DNA of 64,000 nucleotides from Saccopteryx bilineata (Eukaryota > Chordata > Mammalia > Chiroptera > Emballonuridae): contig NC_089493.1 of NCBI RefSeq assembly GCF_036850765.1, positions 298,212,349 to 298,276,348 of the forward strand. Reading direction: 5' to 3'. The number at the start of each line of letters is the position of its first letter. Position 1 is the first letter of the stretch. Below the pieces are notes generated by a model that saw only the letters and a list, made by a program, of their open reading frames with translations, did no database searches and was not told the origin of the DNA. Positions 11,646 to 23,502 of this stretch are shown here, piece by piece. The position numbers and the translations under genes were made by a program.

Positions 11646-12159
11646 AAGCATGTGTGGCCAGATGTGTGTTCATTTCATGTATGTATGATACCGTTTCACC
11701 CGACTCCCTTACGAATGAACGTTAACCAAAGGCTACCTACCCTGAATATATATAGAGAGAGGACTATATATTTATTTTATAAACCCCTTTGTTGTGAAAA
11801 ACGTTAGTCTGAGCTAGACGTGAATGAGCCGCAGCGCAATAGATACATTTTAAAAGGTTAGGTGATTCTTTTTTTCAGAACCTACGTAAGATGGAAAATG
11901 GAAGTGTGAATCCTCAACGCTCTTCTCTGTGGTATTAATTCTATGTGAAAGTTCATTGTTGATGTTTAAAAAGTAAGAACTGGGTGTGCGTTTGGAATCT
12001 TTCTTCACACACTCACTTCTGTTAACAACAGAGGTTGTATGAAGTAGGATTGTGATCTCTTTTTCTTCTGACTATATTTTGTATTTGGGTAAAATAATAT
12101 TTTAAAAAGGTCTGATTCTTTTTAACAGCTGTGTTTCCTCATGTTTTATTTTTCAGTTC

Positions 12160-12375
12160 CCATTCATTCTCAGTATTATCTTTTATTAGTTTCAGAGGTA
12201 CAGCATCGTGGTTAGACAATCACATAATACATTACAAAGTGTCCTCCCCGATATTTCTAGTACCTACCTGGCACCGTACCTAGTTATTACAATATTAGTG
12301 ACATTGCGATCTTAAGTCCCCATGACTGCTTTGTCACCACCGATGGGTCCTTCTGAATCCCTTAAAACAATTCTT
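12160..12375 (-). mobile_element. L1 3' UTR fragment
   Basis: Blocks such as TTATTAGTTTCAGAGGTACA, the GTTAGACAATCACATAATAC stretch and TTATTACAATATTAGTGAC read as the reverse complement of an old L1 3' UTR. Confidence 0.6.
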
Positions 12376-13369
12376 GAAGGCACACTCTCACTTACTGTCG
12401 TCTGATAAAGATACATACGAATGTCTGCTGGGTTAGGTTGATACATGTTTCCAAAACTTTACCCCAGATAGTCGAGGGACTTTTGATTTATTATTACTGA
12501 TAGTAATAATTGTGGACAAGAATGAAAATGATTCTTTAAAAAAAAAATTTGTCTTTTTTTTCAGGCCAGTTTTGGAAATAAAGCCTTGAATTTTGAAGCC
12601 TGTTCTCTAAACAGTGGCTGTTGAGGGCATTTAAGCAATTGCCTTAATCGGGTTTTTGTGATGCTTTTCCTACAAAGATTGTTAACTGTCCCCCACCCCC
12701 TTGCTGTGTAATTCGTGTCCTTCCTTGGATGTGCAGTGATGCTGCAGGACACACAGACTGTGTCTCTTTACTGACCAACTCGAGCACTGAACCGTCTCAC
12801 GGGGAAGGCGAGGAGGAGGAGACAGACAAGCCATACAAACACAGGTCGTGAACAGGCACGAACTTCCATTCTTCAAACACTGCAGTTGGAGACTCCTTTG
12901 CACAGCTGGTACCTACTGGTCCAACCTGGGGACCTATCTGAAGTGAATAAAACAAGCAAAAAAAAAACAACAAACTTTAATGTTAGGTATTCCGGCTCAA
13001 AGAATAGAATAGAGTATTATAACAGAAAAACAGTAAATATTCATATTTTCTTAACTAGATAATACATCGTGTTTGCACTTGTTTGTACTATGATCAATTC
13101 AAATATGGTGTTTTGGGACTTGCATATATGTTCAAGGCATCGCAGAACTCTGATTAAATTTGTTTAAATAAGCACCTTACTTGTACTTTGTGCTGTGGCT
13201 AGAATGAGACCTGAGTCTTGCCTGCATCCTGGCTAGCCAGGCATATTTTAGCATTTAAGACTACTGAACTTGGTTTCTAATGATCCTGGATGAGGTATAA
13301 ATCTGAATTCCCTTGTAATCATTTCCTCTATGTGACTTCAAGACAGTGATAGCTAATCTGAAGTGGAAA

Positions 13370-13490
13370 ATCTAGCATAACAGCTAAGAGCTCAGACTTC
13401 GAAGTCAGACGATCGTGGTTCTTGCCACAGCGCTACCATTTATTAGATGTATGGTTTTGAGCAAAGCCTTGAAGATCTCTGGAAGAATAT
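13370..13490 (+). repeat. MIR-like SINE fragment
   Basis: CAGCTAAGAGCTCAGACTTC, then GCGCTACCATTTATTAGATG and GAGCAAAGCC follow the order of a mammalian-wide interspersed repeat: tRNA-derived 5' part and core. It is diverged and without clear flanking duplications. Confidence 0.6.
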
Positions 13491-13574
13491 CTTCAGGTAG
13501 AAAATGGCACACAAGTTAATTTTTTTTCCCAGTTGCCAGTAAGGTAAGTAGAAACGTTCATGGTCAAGAGATCA

Positions 13575-13740
13575 AGGTTCCGAGTCAGTTATTATGGGTT
13601 CTAACTATGCAGGCTCTGCCCCTTTCTAACCGTATCACCTTGGACAGTGTCCTCAATCTCTCTGAGCCTCAACTTCCTGTACAAAAGTCGGGTGAATAGT
13701 AATCCCAATACATACCTCATGGGGTGATTATTAACAGTAA
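13575..13740 (+). repeat. MIR-like SINE fragment
   Basis: GGCTCTGCCCCTTTCTAACC, ACCTTGGACAGTGTCC, TCTCTGAGCCTCAACTTCC and the CCTCATGGGGTGATT end match the MIR core and 3' part in order. Confidence 0.7.
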
Positions 13741-16700
13741 AGCTAAAAAGAACTTTCAAGTATACATCCTTTCACAGGGGAGGATGGTTGAGCCACAGGA
13801 TGTGGCCTGTGATCTCAAAGCCCCAGACATGATTAACAAAGGAGAAATAGAGAGAGTGCACAGCCACCACCTACTGAGGGGGAAGGGGACCGTGACGCCC
13901 GCTGGGCACCCTGTGATGAAGAAGAGGTCCAGGAACACTGAGCGAGCTCCCCACCGAGAAGTGAGCCCGTGTTCTGTGATCCTGAAGTCTCCCAAATGAC
14001 TAAAGAAGAGCCAGAGAGGTGTCCAGTCAACGACTATGTGATGGCGAAGTAACCGGTGAGCCAGAAGCCCACACATGGGGAGAGAAGGGTTCTCCAGCTG
14101 CCCCGTGATGGACGAGGACGGCCAGCAGGTGGAAATGAGATGAATTCCTGCATTACGGGCTTCTCAGAAGACGTGCTAGGAAGTCCCGAAGCAATCACGG
14201 AGGGCAGTCAAGCATGTGACGTAAAAGATAATGTGGATCTTGGAAACAACTCTGCTTTGGAAGAAATCGAGAGGAAAAGAAGAGTGAATAAAATTTTATT
14301 TGATTCTCATATTAAAGTTTTTAAAAGGTATCTATATTTTTAAAACTTTTCTGCAAAATCCTCGTTAAGATTTTCAGTGTCATTGTTTTTGCAAATGGTT
14401 TTATCCACAGACTTCAACTCTTCGTCCTTCTCAAGTTTAGATAGACGCTGGCCTTTTAAAACGACAGCCTCGTTTCTGTCCACGGTGCTGAAATCAATTT
14501 GGGAACAACTTTGAATTGAGCAAGAAAGGCAACATATAGATTGAGAAAACTTTGTGGAGGAAGATCCGAGATGATGGCTAAGTAGGTGAAAGTTACTCTC
14601 ACCTCCTTCTAGGACAAAACTGAAAGTACAGCTAAATCATAACAATCGACGTGAATGACCAACTAAAGACTAGCTGAACGGAAGTCTCAGAACCCAGGAT
14701 CTACAGAAGCCGCATACGGTGCAGGAAGGTTAGTGATGCAAGGATGCAGGAAGGCCCAGCAGCCACCTGTGATGGTTGAGAACCTGCAGAACTGTCTCAG
14801 CTGCACAGGGTCCACCGGAGAGGCAAGGGGTCTCAGCCCCAGGCCGGGCTCCCCAGTCCAGAGCACCAGAGCTGGGAAGAGGGTCCCGCATAATAACTGA
14901 CTGTGAAAACCAGCAGGGATTCTGTCCACCAGGGAGAGACAGGAGTCTGCTAGAGACGCAGGCACCCTCTTAAAGTGCCAATAAACACACTCATGGACAT
15001 TCACTCTGGGCTCTGGGAAAAGAACAGCGGCTCAGAGGGGACTGGAGTTATAAAGGGGGTGATAGGGTGGTATGGCTTCAAGCAGAGGGCTAGAGGGACA
15101 GTCACCGATGTCCCTGTGTGCTGAGCTGCTCTCCTACACCACCCACAGGTGTCATCTTTCCTGGGTCAAGAACCCCCTCCTTATAGGGCATCAGCCCAGA
15201 AGAATGCACCGGCCTTATCCTGCCAACTCCACCCTGCTGAGCTTGTGCCCCATGGAGGAATCCTCTGGTTGCACCCAGCCTGAGCCCATGGTGCAGTCTT
15301 TCTTGCAAGACCCACAGGAGGGCAGGCTCAGAAGGTGTCAGAGACACCCAGGTGAGACTGGATTGTGTGGCTGTAGAGCAGGGGCCACTGTCTCCTTGCA
15401 CCTGACCAACCGGTGCCCCCATTCTGTTCAGTGTCCTCCCTTTACACATCCAGACAGTAACCTGTTCCAGCCTGATAGAAACCACTGGCCTCACCCTGAC
15501 GACTCCCCGAGACCCTGCCCTCTCCCCACCAAGGTCACCGGGCCCCAGGCGGGTGGTGGCTGGTTCTGGAGCACCCTGATACTTTTGCTCAGTGGCCTCA
15601 GACATGGCACTGGCCCTGAGTTTACATCTGTGTCAACCTGGTGAACGCAACGTTCCCCTACCTGACGACTTACTGTAAACCCACCTCACACAACCCACCC
15701 ACCTCCAGAGGGTCTTCCAGAAAAGGGAGCCTAATGGGCAGCTGGCAGGTGGAGGTGGATCTCTGGGCTCCCTGGGCCTTTTGCTGACCTCTCCCTGGTT
15801 GGCTACTGGTGGACACTGACTTTCATATATAGCGTGGCCTCCCCCAAACACATCAAAGTCCAACAGAGTCAGTGATCAACTGGGGATCACCTTGCAGCTA
15901 CTAACAGGCTGCTCAGGGTTGGTCACAGGCAGCATCTGACATTGACCTGAACTGGGGTCTCTTACAAGGGGCCGCGGGAGCAGCACACTCACCAGTGTTC
16001 AGGCTTCAGGCCGTATCAGAGCATGAACCAACGAGATCCACACACATCCAAAGGGAGCGCTTAGTAGGCACTAGACATTTTTTGGACAAATTTTGCTTCA
16101 TAGAGTCAGCCCTTGCATAACAACTCACATACTGTGGTTGGTCAGCCTTCACACTCAGCTAGCCTAAGGGTCAATCCCACCCACCAATAGGTCAAGACTC
16201 AACTACAACAGGTGACCTCCCATAACCCATACAAGGGACACTCTTGAAACCCATAGTTCAGGTGATTAGGGAGACTGAGCATCACAGTGGCCTACTAGAT
16301 AAGGCCGCCATGCCAAACTGGGAAACATAGCTTTCATACATAGTTTCTGTGTATTAAGTATTTGCTTAATACACAGAAACAGATAAAGAGAGGCAACCAA
16401 AATATAGAAACAAAGAAACATGCCCCTAATTAAGGAACAGGAGATATAACTAAATGAAATGTAGGCAAATAATCTACCAGATAAAGAGTTCAAAACGATG
16501 TTTATACAAATACTCTGGAAACTTAGGGGAGGAATGAATGAACTTATATGTGATTTCAACAAGTGACCCCACTTCAGAACAAAAACCCAAACAGACTGAA
16601 AGTAAAGGAATGGATAAAAATATTTCCTGCAAATGGAAACAACAACGAAAAGCTGGGATAACAATACTTACGTAAAATTGTCTTTGAAACAAAGGCTATA

Positions 16701-17359
16701 AGAGACAAAGACGGACATTACATAATGATAAAAGGATCGATCTAATAAGTGGTTGTAACTCTCGTAAGCATTTGTGTACCCAACATAGGAGCACCGAAAC
16801 ATATAAAGCAAATATAGACAAACAGAGAGGGAGAGGTTGACAGTAACATAGTCCTTGTAGGGGATTTAACACTCTATTGTCATCAATGGATAAGGTCTTG
16901 CAGACAAAAAAATCAACAAAGAAACACTTGCCTTAAATGCTACAGTAGACCAGATAGATTTAACTAATATGTTCATAGCATTCAACCCAAAGTAGCAGAA
17001 TATACATTATTTTCAAGTGAACATGAGACACGTTCCAGGATAGACCATATGTTAGACCATGAAACAAGTCTCAATAAACTTAAGAAGATTAAAATCATAA
17101 CAACTATCTTCTCTGACTATAATGGGATAAAACTAGGAATCAGTGACAAGAAAAAAATGACAAACATGCGGACACATGGAGGCTAAAAAAAATGTTAATA
17201 AACAATGAATAGGTTAACAATGAGATCGAAAAAAGAAATCAAAAGATACCTTGAGAAAAATGAAAATGAGAACATGAAACCAAAAATCTATGTGACAGAA
17301 CAAAAGCAGTCCGAAGAGAGATATTTGTAGCAATATGAGCCTACCTCAAAAAACAAAAA

Positions 17360-17733
17360 GCCCTGGCCAGTTAGTTCAGTGGTAGAGCATTGGCCTGGCA
17401 TGCAGGAGTCCCAGGTTTGATTCCCGGCCAGGGCACACAGGAAAAGCACCCATCTGCTTCTCCACCCCTCCCCCTCTCCTTCCTCTCTGTCTCTGTCTTC
17501 CCCTCCTGCAGCCAAGGCTCCATTGGAGCAAAGATGGCCCGGGCGCTGAGGATGGCTCTGTGGCCTCTGCCTCAGGTGCTAGAATGGCTCTGGTTGCAAC
17601 AGAGCAATGCCCCAGAGGGGCAGAGCATCGCCCCCTGGTGGGCATGCCAGGTGGATCCCGGTCGGGCGCATGCGGGAGTCTGTCTGACTGCCTCCCCGTT
17701 TCCAATTTCAGAAAAATACAAAAAAAAAAATTC
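17360..17733 (+). mobile_element. tRNA-derived bat SINE (CCCTGGCCGG type), inside L1
   Basis: Head CCCTGGCCAGTTAGTTCAGT, B-box-like GGTTTGATTCC, the CAAGGCTCCATTGGAGCAAA block and a TTTCAGAAAAATAC tail. A CTCF-core match on the minus strand lies at 17629-17641. It splits the L1 ORF2 sequence. Confidence 0.92.
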
Positions 17734-17975
17734 AAATTAACTCTCTAACTTTACACCTAATGGAACTAGAAAAAAAAAAAAAGCAAAGCCCAGAGTTAGT
17801 AGAAGGAAGGAAATAATTGAGATAAGAGCTGAAATAAACAAAATAGAACCTTAAAGAATGCAAAAGATCAATGAAACCAAGAGCTTGCTCTTTGAAAAGA
17901 TAAAGAAGATTGATAAACACAGTCATCAAGACAAAAAAAAAAAGAGAGGATCAAGTAAAATAAAATTTAAAATAT

Positions 17976-18135
17976 CCTGACCTGTGGTGGCGCAGTGGAT
18001 AAAGTGTCAACCTGGAAAGCTGAGGTCCCCGGCTTGAAACCCTGGGCTTGCCTACTCGAGGCACAGATGGGAGTTGATGCTTCCTGCTCCTCCTCCCTTC
18101 TCTCTCTCTCCGCTCTAAAATAAATAAATAAGATA
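17976..18135 (+). mobile_element. Short bat SINE (CCTGACCTGTGGTGG type)
   Basis: CCTGACCTGTGGTGGCGCAG head, then GGAGTTGATGCTTCCTGCTC, CT-rich stretch and CTCTAAAATAAATAAATAAG tail. It is inserted in L1 ORF2 sequence, which resumes on the far side. Confidence 0.9.
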
Positions 18136-18604
18136 AAATAATTAAGAATAAAAGAGAAGCGATGACTGACACCATGGAAGTGCAAAGGCTCCTAAGAACA
18201 CAATACTGAAAAACATATGACCACAAACAGGGCAATCTGGATGAAATGGTTGATTTTTCTAGAAACATACAATCTGAATAAACACAGTATGACCAATGAA
18301 ATCAAAGCAGTAAAAAAAAAAACATAGAGAAAGAGGCAGGGTCACAGGAAACAGACATCTGTAAAAGGAAAATGGAAAGAGGGAATTTGATCAAAGAAGG
18401 TGAAGGGATCACCCAAAAACATATAGACATTATACATATATTTGGACAACAGGGTAGCAATAACCAGAAAAACAAGAGAGAGGTAGAGTTCGGGGGAGGG
18501 AGTGAAAGGGAGGAGGGGGTGGAGGTGAGAAGACCCTGCAGGGGGCGTGAAGGGCACAGCGCAGGGGGTGTGGGGGGCACAACGCAGGGGCCAGAAGGCG
18601 TTAC

Positions 18605-18660
18605 ACTGAGTGGGCGCTTGAAAGCATGTCAACACCATAAATTAAAAATCAAAATTAAAA
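18605..18660 (+). repeat. Retroposon-like 3' end motif, copy 1
   Basis: GCGCTTGAAAGCATGTCAAC followed by ACCATAAATTAAAAATC. The same end, slightly different, occurs at 38450-38497. An ATAAATTAAAAAT end resembles the 3' terminus of a poly(A) retroelement. I do not recognise the family. Confidence 0.45.
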
Positions 18661-19411
18661 ACAACCTCCCAACAAACAGAAGTCCTGGTCTAGATGATTT
18701 CACGGGTGAATATTGCCAAGCATTTGAAGAAGAACTAACACCTGTTTTCTTTACTTGCTCAAAGAAGTTCAAGAGGAGGGAGGGTGATCATGCTTCTTTT
18801 CCAAGGGCAGCATTATCCTGATTCCAAAACCAAATTAAAGACACCACAAAGAAAGGAAATTACAGGCCAGTGTGTCTGATAAACGTAGAGGCAAAAATTC
18901 TCAAGAAAAGGTTAGCAAACAACATCCAGCAATACCCTAAAATGTTCATATACCATAATCAAGTGGGATTTATTCTTGGGGTTGCAAGGTTGTTCCAATA
19001 GCCACAAATCAATACATGTGGATATTGATTAATATCCACATTTAAACAAAAAATAATAAAGAACAAAAATCATATAATTATATCAATAGATGCAGAAAAA
19101 GCAACTGACAAAATTCAGTATCCACTTAGAATAAAAACTTAAAGTGGGAATGGAAAGAACACGGCTTCTACATAATCAAGTCCACATATGACAAACCCAC
19201 AGCTAACATCATACTCGGTGGGAAAAAAACCAAACACGTTACTGTTAAGATTAGGAATAAGACCAGGGTGCACCAAAATATACTTTAAAATCTACGAAAT
19301 GAGCTAAAAATAGAAGCAGACAAGAACACAATCATACTTGGAGATTTCAACACACCATTGATGGCTGCAGATAGATCAACCAGACAGAAGATGAATAAAG
19401 AAATATTGGCC

Positions 19412-19767
19412 TGGCCCTGGCCGGTTGGCTCAATGGTAGAGCACCGGCCCGGCATGTGGAAGTCCCAGGTTTGATTCCCGGCCAGCGCACACAGGAGAAG
19501 CACCCATCTGCTTCTCCACCCTTCCCCCTCTCCTTTCTCTCTATCTCTCTCTTCCCCTCCTGCAGCCAAGGCTCCATTGGAGCAAAGTTGGCCCCAGCAC
19601 TGAGGACGACTCCATGGCCTCCTCCTCAGGTGCTAGAATGGCTCTGGTCGCAATGGAACAACGCCCCAGATGGGCAGAGCCTCACCCCCTGGTGGACAGG
19701 CCGGGTGGTGGATCCCAGTGACTGCCTCCCTGCTTCTAACTTCGGAAAAATAAAAAAAAATTTATAA
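19412..19767 (+). mobile_element. tRNA-derived bat SINE (CCCTGGCCGG type), first of a tandem pair
   Basis: Complete head-to-tail copy. AAAGAAATATTGGCC flanks it at 19397-19411 and 19768-19782. The B-box GGTTTGATTCC is retained. The GC-rich middle is diverged (ACCCCCTGGTGGACAGG), and part of the 3' body is missing before the TTCGGAAAAATAAA tail. Confidence 0.93.
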
Positions 19768-19782
19768 AAAGAAATATTGGCC

Positions 19783-20202
19783 CTGGCCGGTTGGCTCAGC
19801 AGTAGAGCGTCGGCCTGGCTTGCGGGGGACCCGGGTTCGATTCCCGGCCAGGGCACATAGGAGAAGCGCCCATTTGCTTCTCCACCCCCTCCCTCCTTCC
19901 TCTCTGTCTCTCTCTTCCCCTCCCTCAGCCAAGGCTCCATTGGAGCAAAGATGGCCCGGGTGTTGGGGATGGCTCCTTGGCCTCTGCCCCAGGCGCTAGA
20001 GTGGCTCTGGTCACGGCAGAGCGATGCCCCAGAGGGGCAGAGCATCGCCCCCTGGTGGGCAGAGCGTCACCCCTGGTGGGCGTGCCGGGTGGATCCCGGT
20101 CGGGCACATGCGGGAGTCTGTCTGACTGTCTCTCCCCGTTTCCAGCTTCAGAAAAAAAAAGAAGAAAAAAGAAAAAATAAATAAATAAAAATAAATAAAT
20201 AA
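19783..20202 (+). mobile_element. tRNA-derived bat SINE (CCCTGGCCGG type), second of a tandem pair
   Basis: Near-consensus copy with intact A and B boxes (TTGGCTCAGCAGTAGAGC, GGTTCGATTCC). A third AAAGAAATATTGGCC follows at 20203-20217. The long (AAATA)n-type tail and low divergence suggest it is the younger of the pair. A CTCF-core match lies at 20046-20058 on the minus strand. Confidence 0.95.
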
Positions 20203-20879
20203 AAAGAAATATTGGCCTTAAATGACACTCCAGCCCAAATAAACATAATAGATATTTATAGGACATTTCATCCCCAAAAAATCAGATTATACATTCTTCT
20301 CCAGTGTGCATGGAACATTCTCAAAGATAGGCCATATGTTGCACCACAAAACTAACATCAACAAATTCAGGAAGACTGGAATTATACCAGGCATATTTTC
20401 TGACCATAAAGCTATAAAATTACAATTCAACTGCAAAAAAAAAAAAGAAAGAAAGAAAGAAGAAACCCACAAAAATGTGGAAATTAAACAACATATTTCT
20501 AAAAAATGACTGGGTCAAAGAAGAAATAAAAGCAGAAATCAAAAGCTATGCACACAGTAGACACTTGGTGAAAATCTGTTCACTGTCTAATGAAGGTAAA
20601 CCTTGAGTTAGAGAGAAAGGAAAATGGGAAGGAGGAAAGGAAGGAAAGAGATAGAAACAGAAAGGGAGAAGAAGGGAGAAGGAGGATAAAACTTCCTGAG
20701 GGTCAGGACTGTATCTAATGTCTGCCCCAAAATCTCTCCAACTGGTGAGGTAGTCCACGGCACAGAGTGGTCTCAGTGGATACCTTTTCAATACATGAAT
20801 GGCTAGAAAGATAAGAAGAGCCCATGAATAACTATGTATAATGTAAAAGTGGGAAGAGTCAGAATCATTCTAATAGATT

Positions 20880-21120
20880 TATTGATAACCTGCTATAAGG
20901 ACTCAGTCGATCCAAAGAGTGTTTTTGCTACGATCGCTAGCCTCTCTGAGTACCAGGCTCAGTGCTCGGAGTTTCAGACGTATTAACTCGTGTAATCCTC
21001 ATGATTCCTCCAGGCAGGACCTCTCAGCACTCTCCTTTTACAAGTGAGATGAGAGAAACTCGGAGGGGACAAGTATCGTGCTCCAAGCCACTCAGCTAAT
21101 AGATAGAGCGCAGGGCAGTC
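20880..21120 (+). repeat. MIR/L2-like fragment
   Basis: TACCAGGCTCAGTGCTCGG, TTAACTCGTGTAATCCTCAT, CTCCTTTTACAAGTGAGATG and AAGCCACTCAGCTAATAG give the usual order of an old mammalian SINE of MIR type. It is diverged. Confidence 0.55.
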
Positions 21121-21648
21121 AAGACCCTTGTTCAGGCCTGTGTGCCCCCAAGTGTGGGATCTGTCCCTTATATGACCGTAACCAGTAACAGGACACAGAA
21201 GAGGCGGGATGGACAAGACACGGGCGTTTGAGAAGATTCCGTCAAACACGGAAAGCGGAGATGGGAGGGGGCCATCGCGGGAAACTTGACGACTGTGGGC
21301 TCTTCTCTCTTCCTGGGCACACACCCTCTGACGGTGAGGCATAGACACGTGGCTTTCTTTGGCCAGTGGGATGTGAGCACAAGTGACACACGTCACTTTT
21401 CTGCGTTGAAGACTCACTGGGCGACTGTCTTTAAGGCTCACTGAGCGCTCTCCTTCTCTGCCAAGCCGTTGTTGAAAGAATCTGGGACAAGCCGATGCTT
21501 GGAGGTCCGTCACCCGGAGAGTGAACTTTAAATGAGTGAGAACACATGTGTGTTAAGCAGCTACATTTTGGTGACGTTTGTTACCACGGCATCACTTTGC
21601 CTCCCTTGAGTAATAATTACAAGGTCACCCATAAAGATAGAAGAATCT

Positions 21649-22070
21649 GGCCCTGGCCGGTTGGCTCAGCGGTAGAGCGTCGGCCTAGCGTGCGGAGGAC
21701 CCGGGTTCGATTCCCGGCCAGGGCACACAGGAGAAGCGCCCATTTGCTTCTCCACCCCTCCGCCGCGCCTTCCTCTCTGTCTCTCTCTTCCCCTCCCGCA
21801 GCCAAGGCTCCATTGGAGCAAAGATGGCCCGGGCGCTGGGGATGGCTCTGTGGCCTCTGCCCCAGGCGCTAGAGTGGCTCTGGTCGCAACATGGCAACAC
21901 CCAGGAGGGTCGCAACATGGCGACGCCCAGGATGGGCAGAGCATCGCCCCCTGGTGGGCAGAGCGTCGCCCCTGGTGGGCGTGCCGGGTGGATCCCGGTC
22001 GGGCGCATGCGGGAGTCTGTCTGACTGTCTCTCCCTGTTTCCAGCTTCAAAAAAATGCAAAAAAAAAAAA
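21649..22070 (+). mobile_element. tRNA-derived bat SINE (CCCTGGCCGG type), near consensus
   Basis: The head has a fully paired acceptor stem (GCCCTGG with CCAGGGC), A box TTGGCTCAGCGGTAGAGC and B box GGTTCGATTCC. The middle carries extra CGCAACATGG units. AGAATCT flanks both ends. A CTCF-core match lies at 21945-21957 on the minus strand. Confidence 0.94.
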
Positions 22071-22149
22071 AGAATCTATTAGATGTCAAGACAGGATGGT
22101 TTTCAGTCTGCTTACAAATTGAGCGGCAGAAAAGATGGCACCCTGAGGT

Positions 22150-22355
22150 AGACAAATAGTGTCTGACTGACCTGGGTGCAATTCCTGTCTCCGACGAGTA
22201 CCCACTGGGTGGACTCAGCTTCTTTGACACTGTTTTCTTACCTGTAACATGGGAGTTAACTTTATCGCATGGCCAGAAGTTTTAAATGACACGATACACG
22301 TGAAGAAGCATGCAACATAGTAGCCGGCACAAGGTAAATCCTGCAGAAATGTAAC
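22150..22355 (+). repeat. MIR-like SINE fragment
   Basis: GACCTGGGTGCAATTCCTGT, TTTTCTTACCTGTAACATGG and the CATAGTAGCCGGCACAAGGT end are typical of a MIR core and 3' region. Confidence 0.6.
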
Positions 22356-23082
22356 TGTTACTCCTGAAGGGAGAGGCAGGAAGGAAAAGCGCTAGTTTCC
22401 CCCTCCTCGGCAATGTGCTGTGAATCATGTAAGAGTTAACCCAGACATGCGTTCACACACACAGGCACACACGGCCGCACGCACAGACACGAGGCCCTCC
22501 AGGCGCTGCCCTTTGATTTCTCTCCTAAGGCAGGAGTGGAAATAGAGTCTGGCAACTGTGCAGCCCTAATTACATTTTCTTCGTGAAGAAGGGTCTGGTG
22601 GAGGACGCCTGCCGTCCGGGGCTACGTGACGGCCAGGCCGTCGTGCAGGCAGCCGTGGCAGAGGCAGCGTACAAATCCCGGGGCTCTGGGACCTGAGACG
22701 CAGCAGACCTGGCAGGCCCCTCGGGAACCTTCCCAGATCGCTGTCCCCGCCTTGGGGAAGAGGCTTCCCGCACAGGGCTGGGACGGCCTGGAATTCTGCA
22801 ATCCATCCCCTTCTCCGGGGCCCCCAGGGACTGGAGGCGGGAAAAGGAGGGTCCGGGGACATGTTCCCCATTTCCGGGGAGGCGGGGCGGAACGGGCAGC
22901 CCGATGTGGAGAGGGGAGGATTCTGAGAGGCGGAAGCCGGGCCCAAGGTCGACCTCTGACCTCACTCGCTGTGAACACCGGTTTCCTCGGCTGTAGAGCT
23001 GGAGGTGGTGTTGTTTGCAGGACTGGACGGGCGGACATAGCCGGAGTGCTCAGCCGGTCCCTGATGAGTTGCAGCCACTATA

Positions 23083-23260
23083 CAGTGTGTCCGTAAAGTC
23101 ATGGTGCACTTCTGACCGGTCACAGGAAAGCAACAAAAGATGATAGAAATGTGAAATCTGCACCAAATAAAAGGAAAACCCTCCCAGTTTCTGTAGGATG
23201 ATGTGGCAGCATGTGCGCATGCGCAGATGATGACATAACACCGTGTATACAGCGGTGTGT
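23083..23260 (+). mobile_element. mariner-like DNA transposon 5' fragment
   Basis: Begins CAGTGTGTCCGTAAAGTCAT just after a TA, which resembles a mariner terminal inverted repeat. There is no inverted copy at the other end, so only the left part is present. The 10-bp string AGCCACTATA occurs immediately on both sides (23073-23082 and 23261-23270). No transposase frame remains. Confidence 0.65.
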
Positions 23261-23502
23261 AGCCACTATAATTTAAAATCTTTGTTTATTCATGGGGCAA
23301 ACATTATTGAGCTCTGCACGTATGTCAGGTATCGTTCAAGCTCAGAAGACATGGATAGATCACTTAAACTACGTCTCTGCCTTTACGGAGCCTATAACCC
23401 AGTGGGGGGAGAAGAAGTCAGCATGCAAACCAGTTAGGTAAATTCAGTGCATGTCACACACCCTGCGTGGAATGATGCAGGAGAACAGGGCAGGGGAGGA
23501 GC

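Larger units (their letters stand above)
11021..14559. other. Intergenic sequence with old repeats, no gene
   Basis: AT-rich intergenic DNA. It holds a (TTTTG)n tract, an L1 3' fragment and MIR-like fragments, listed separately. Short frames such as those at 12561-12903, 13724-13999 and 14056-14343 have no recognised domain or splice context. I see no gene. Confidence 0.5.
14560..19265 (+). mobile_element. Degraded, nearly full-span L1 with two SINE insertions
   Basis: The 5' part resembles a bat L1 5' UTR (GATGATGGCTAAGTAGGTG, then AAACTGAAAGTACAGCTAAA and GACCAACTAAAGACTAGCTG). 16330-16620 resembles the start of the ORF1 region. Most of ORF1 is missing. 16700-17340 corresponds to the ORF2 endonuclease region (GATTTAACACTCTATTGTCA and TCAAGTGAACATGAGACACG). 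17741-17960 and 18136-18330 continue ORF2, and 18655-19265 is the reverse-transcriptase region (AGTCCTGGTCTAGATGATTT, AATCAAGTGGGATTTATTC). SINEs interrupt it at 17360 and 17976. Many stops and frameshifts mean it is inactive. Boundaries between L1 blocks are approximate, and 15080-16290 is assigned to the 5' UTR mainly by position. Confidence 0.65.
19290..20560 (+). mobile_element. Second L1 ORF2 fragment (endonuclease region), with two SINEs
   Basis: GAAGCAGACAAGAACACAAT, then GGAGATTTCAACACACCATT, and after the SINEs AATGACACTCCAGCCCAAAT and GCATGGAACATTCTCAAAGA, correspond to the ORF2 endonuclease coding region of mammalian L1. The preceding L1 ends in reverse-transcriptase sequence, so this is a separate insertion or a rearranged piece. 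It is non-functional. Confidence 0.7.

Noticed and set aside
15072..15644. 190-codon + strand frame
   Set aside because: Lies in sequence assigned to the L1 5' region; no known L1 or host protein is recognised and an antisense frame is open too.
22566..23096. Small CpG island with frames on both strands
   Set aside because: GC-rich, but CpG density is moderate and no promoter motif cluster, splice donor or gene was recognised.
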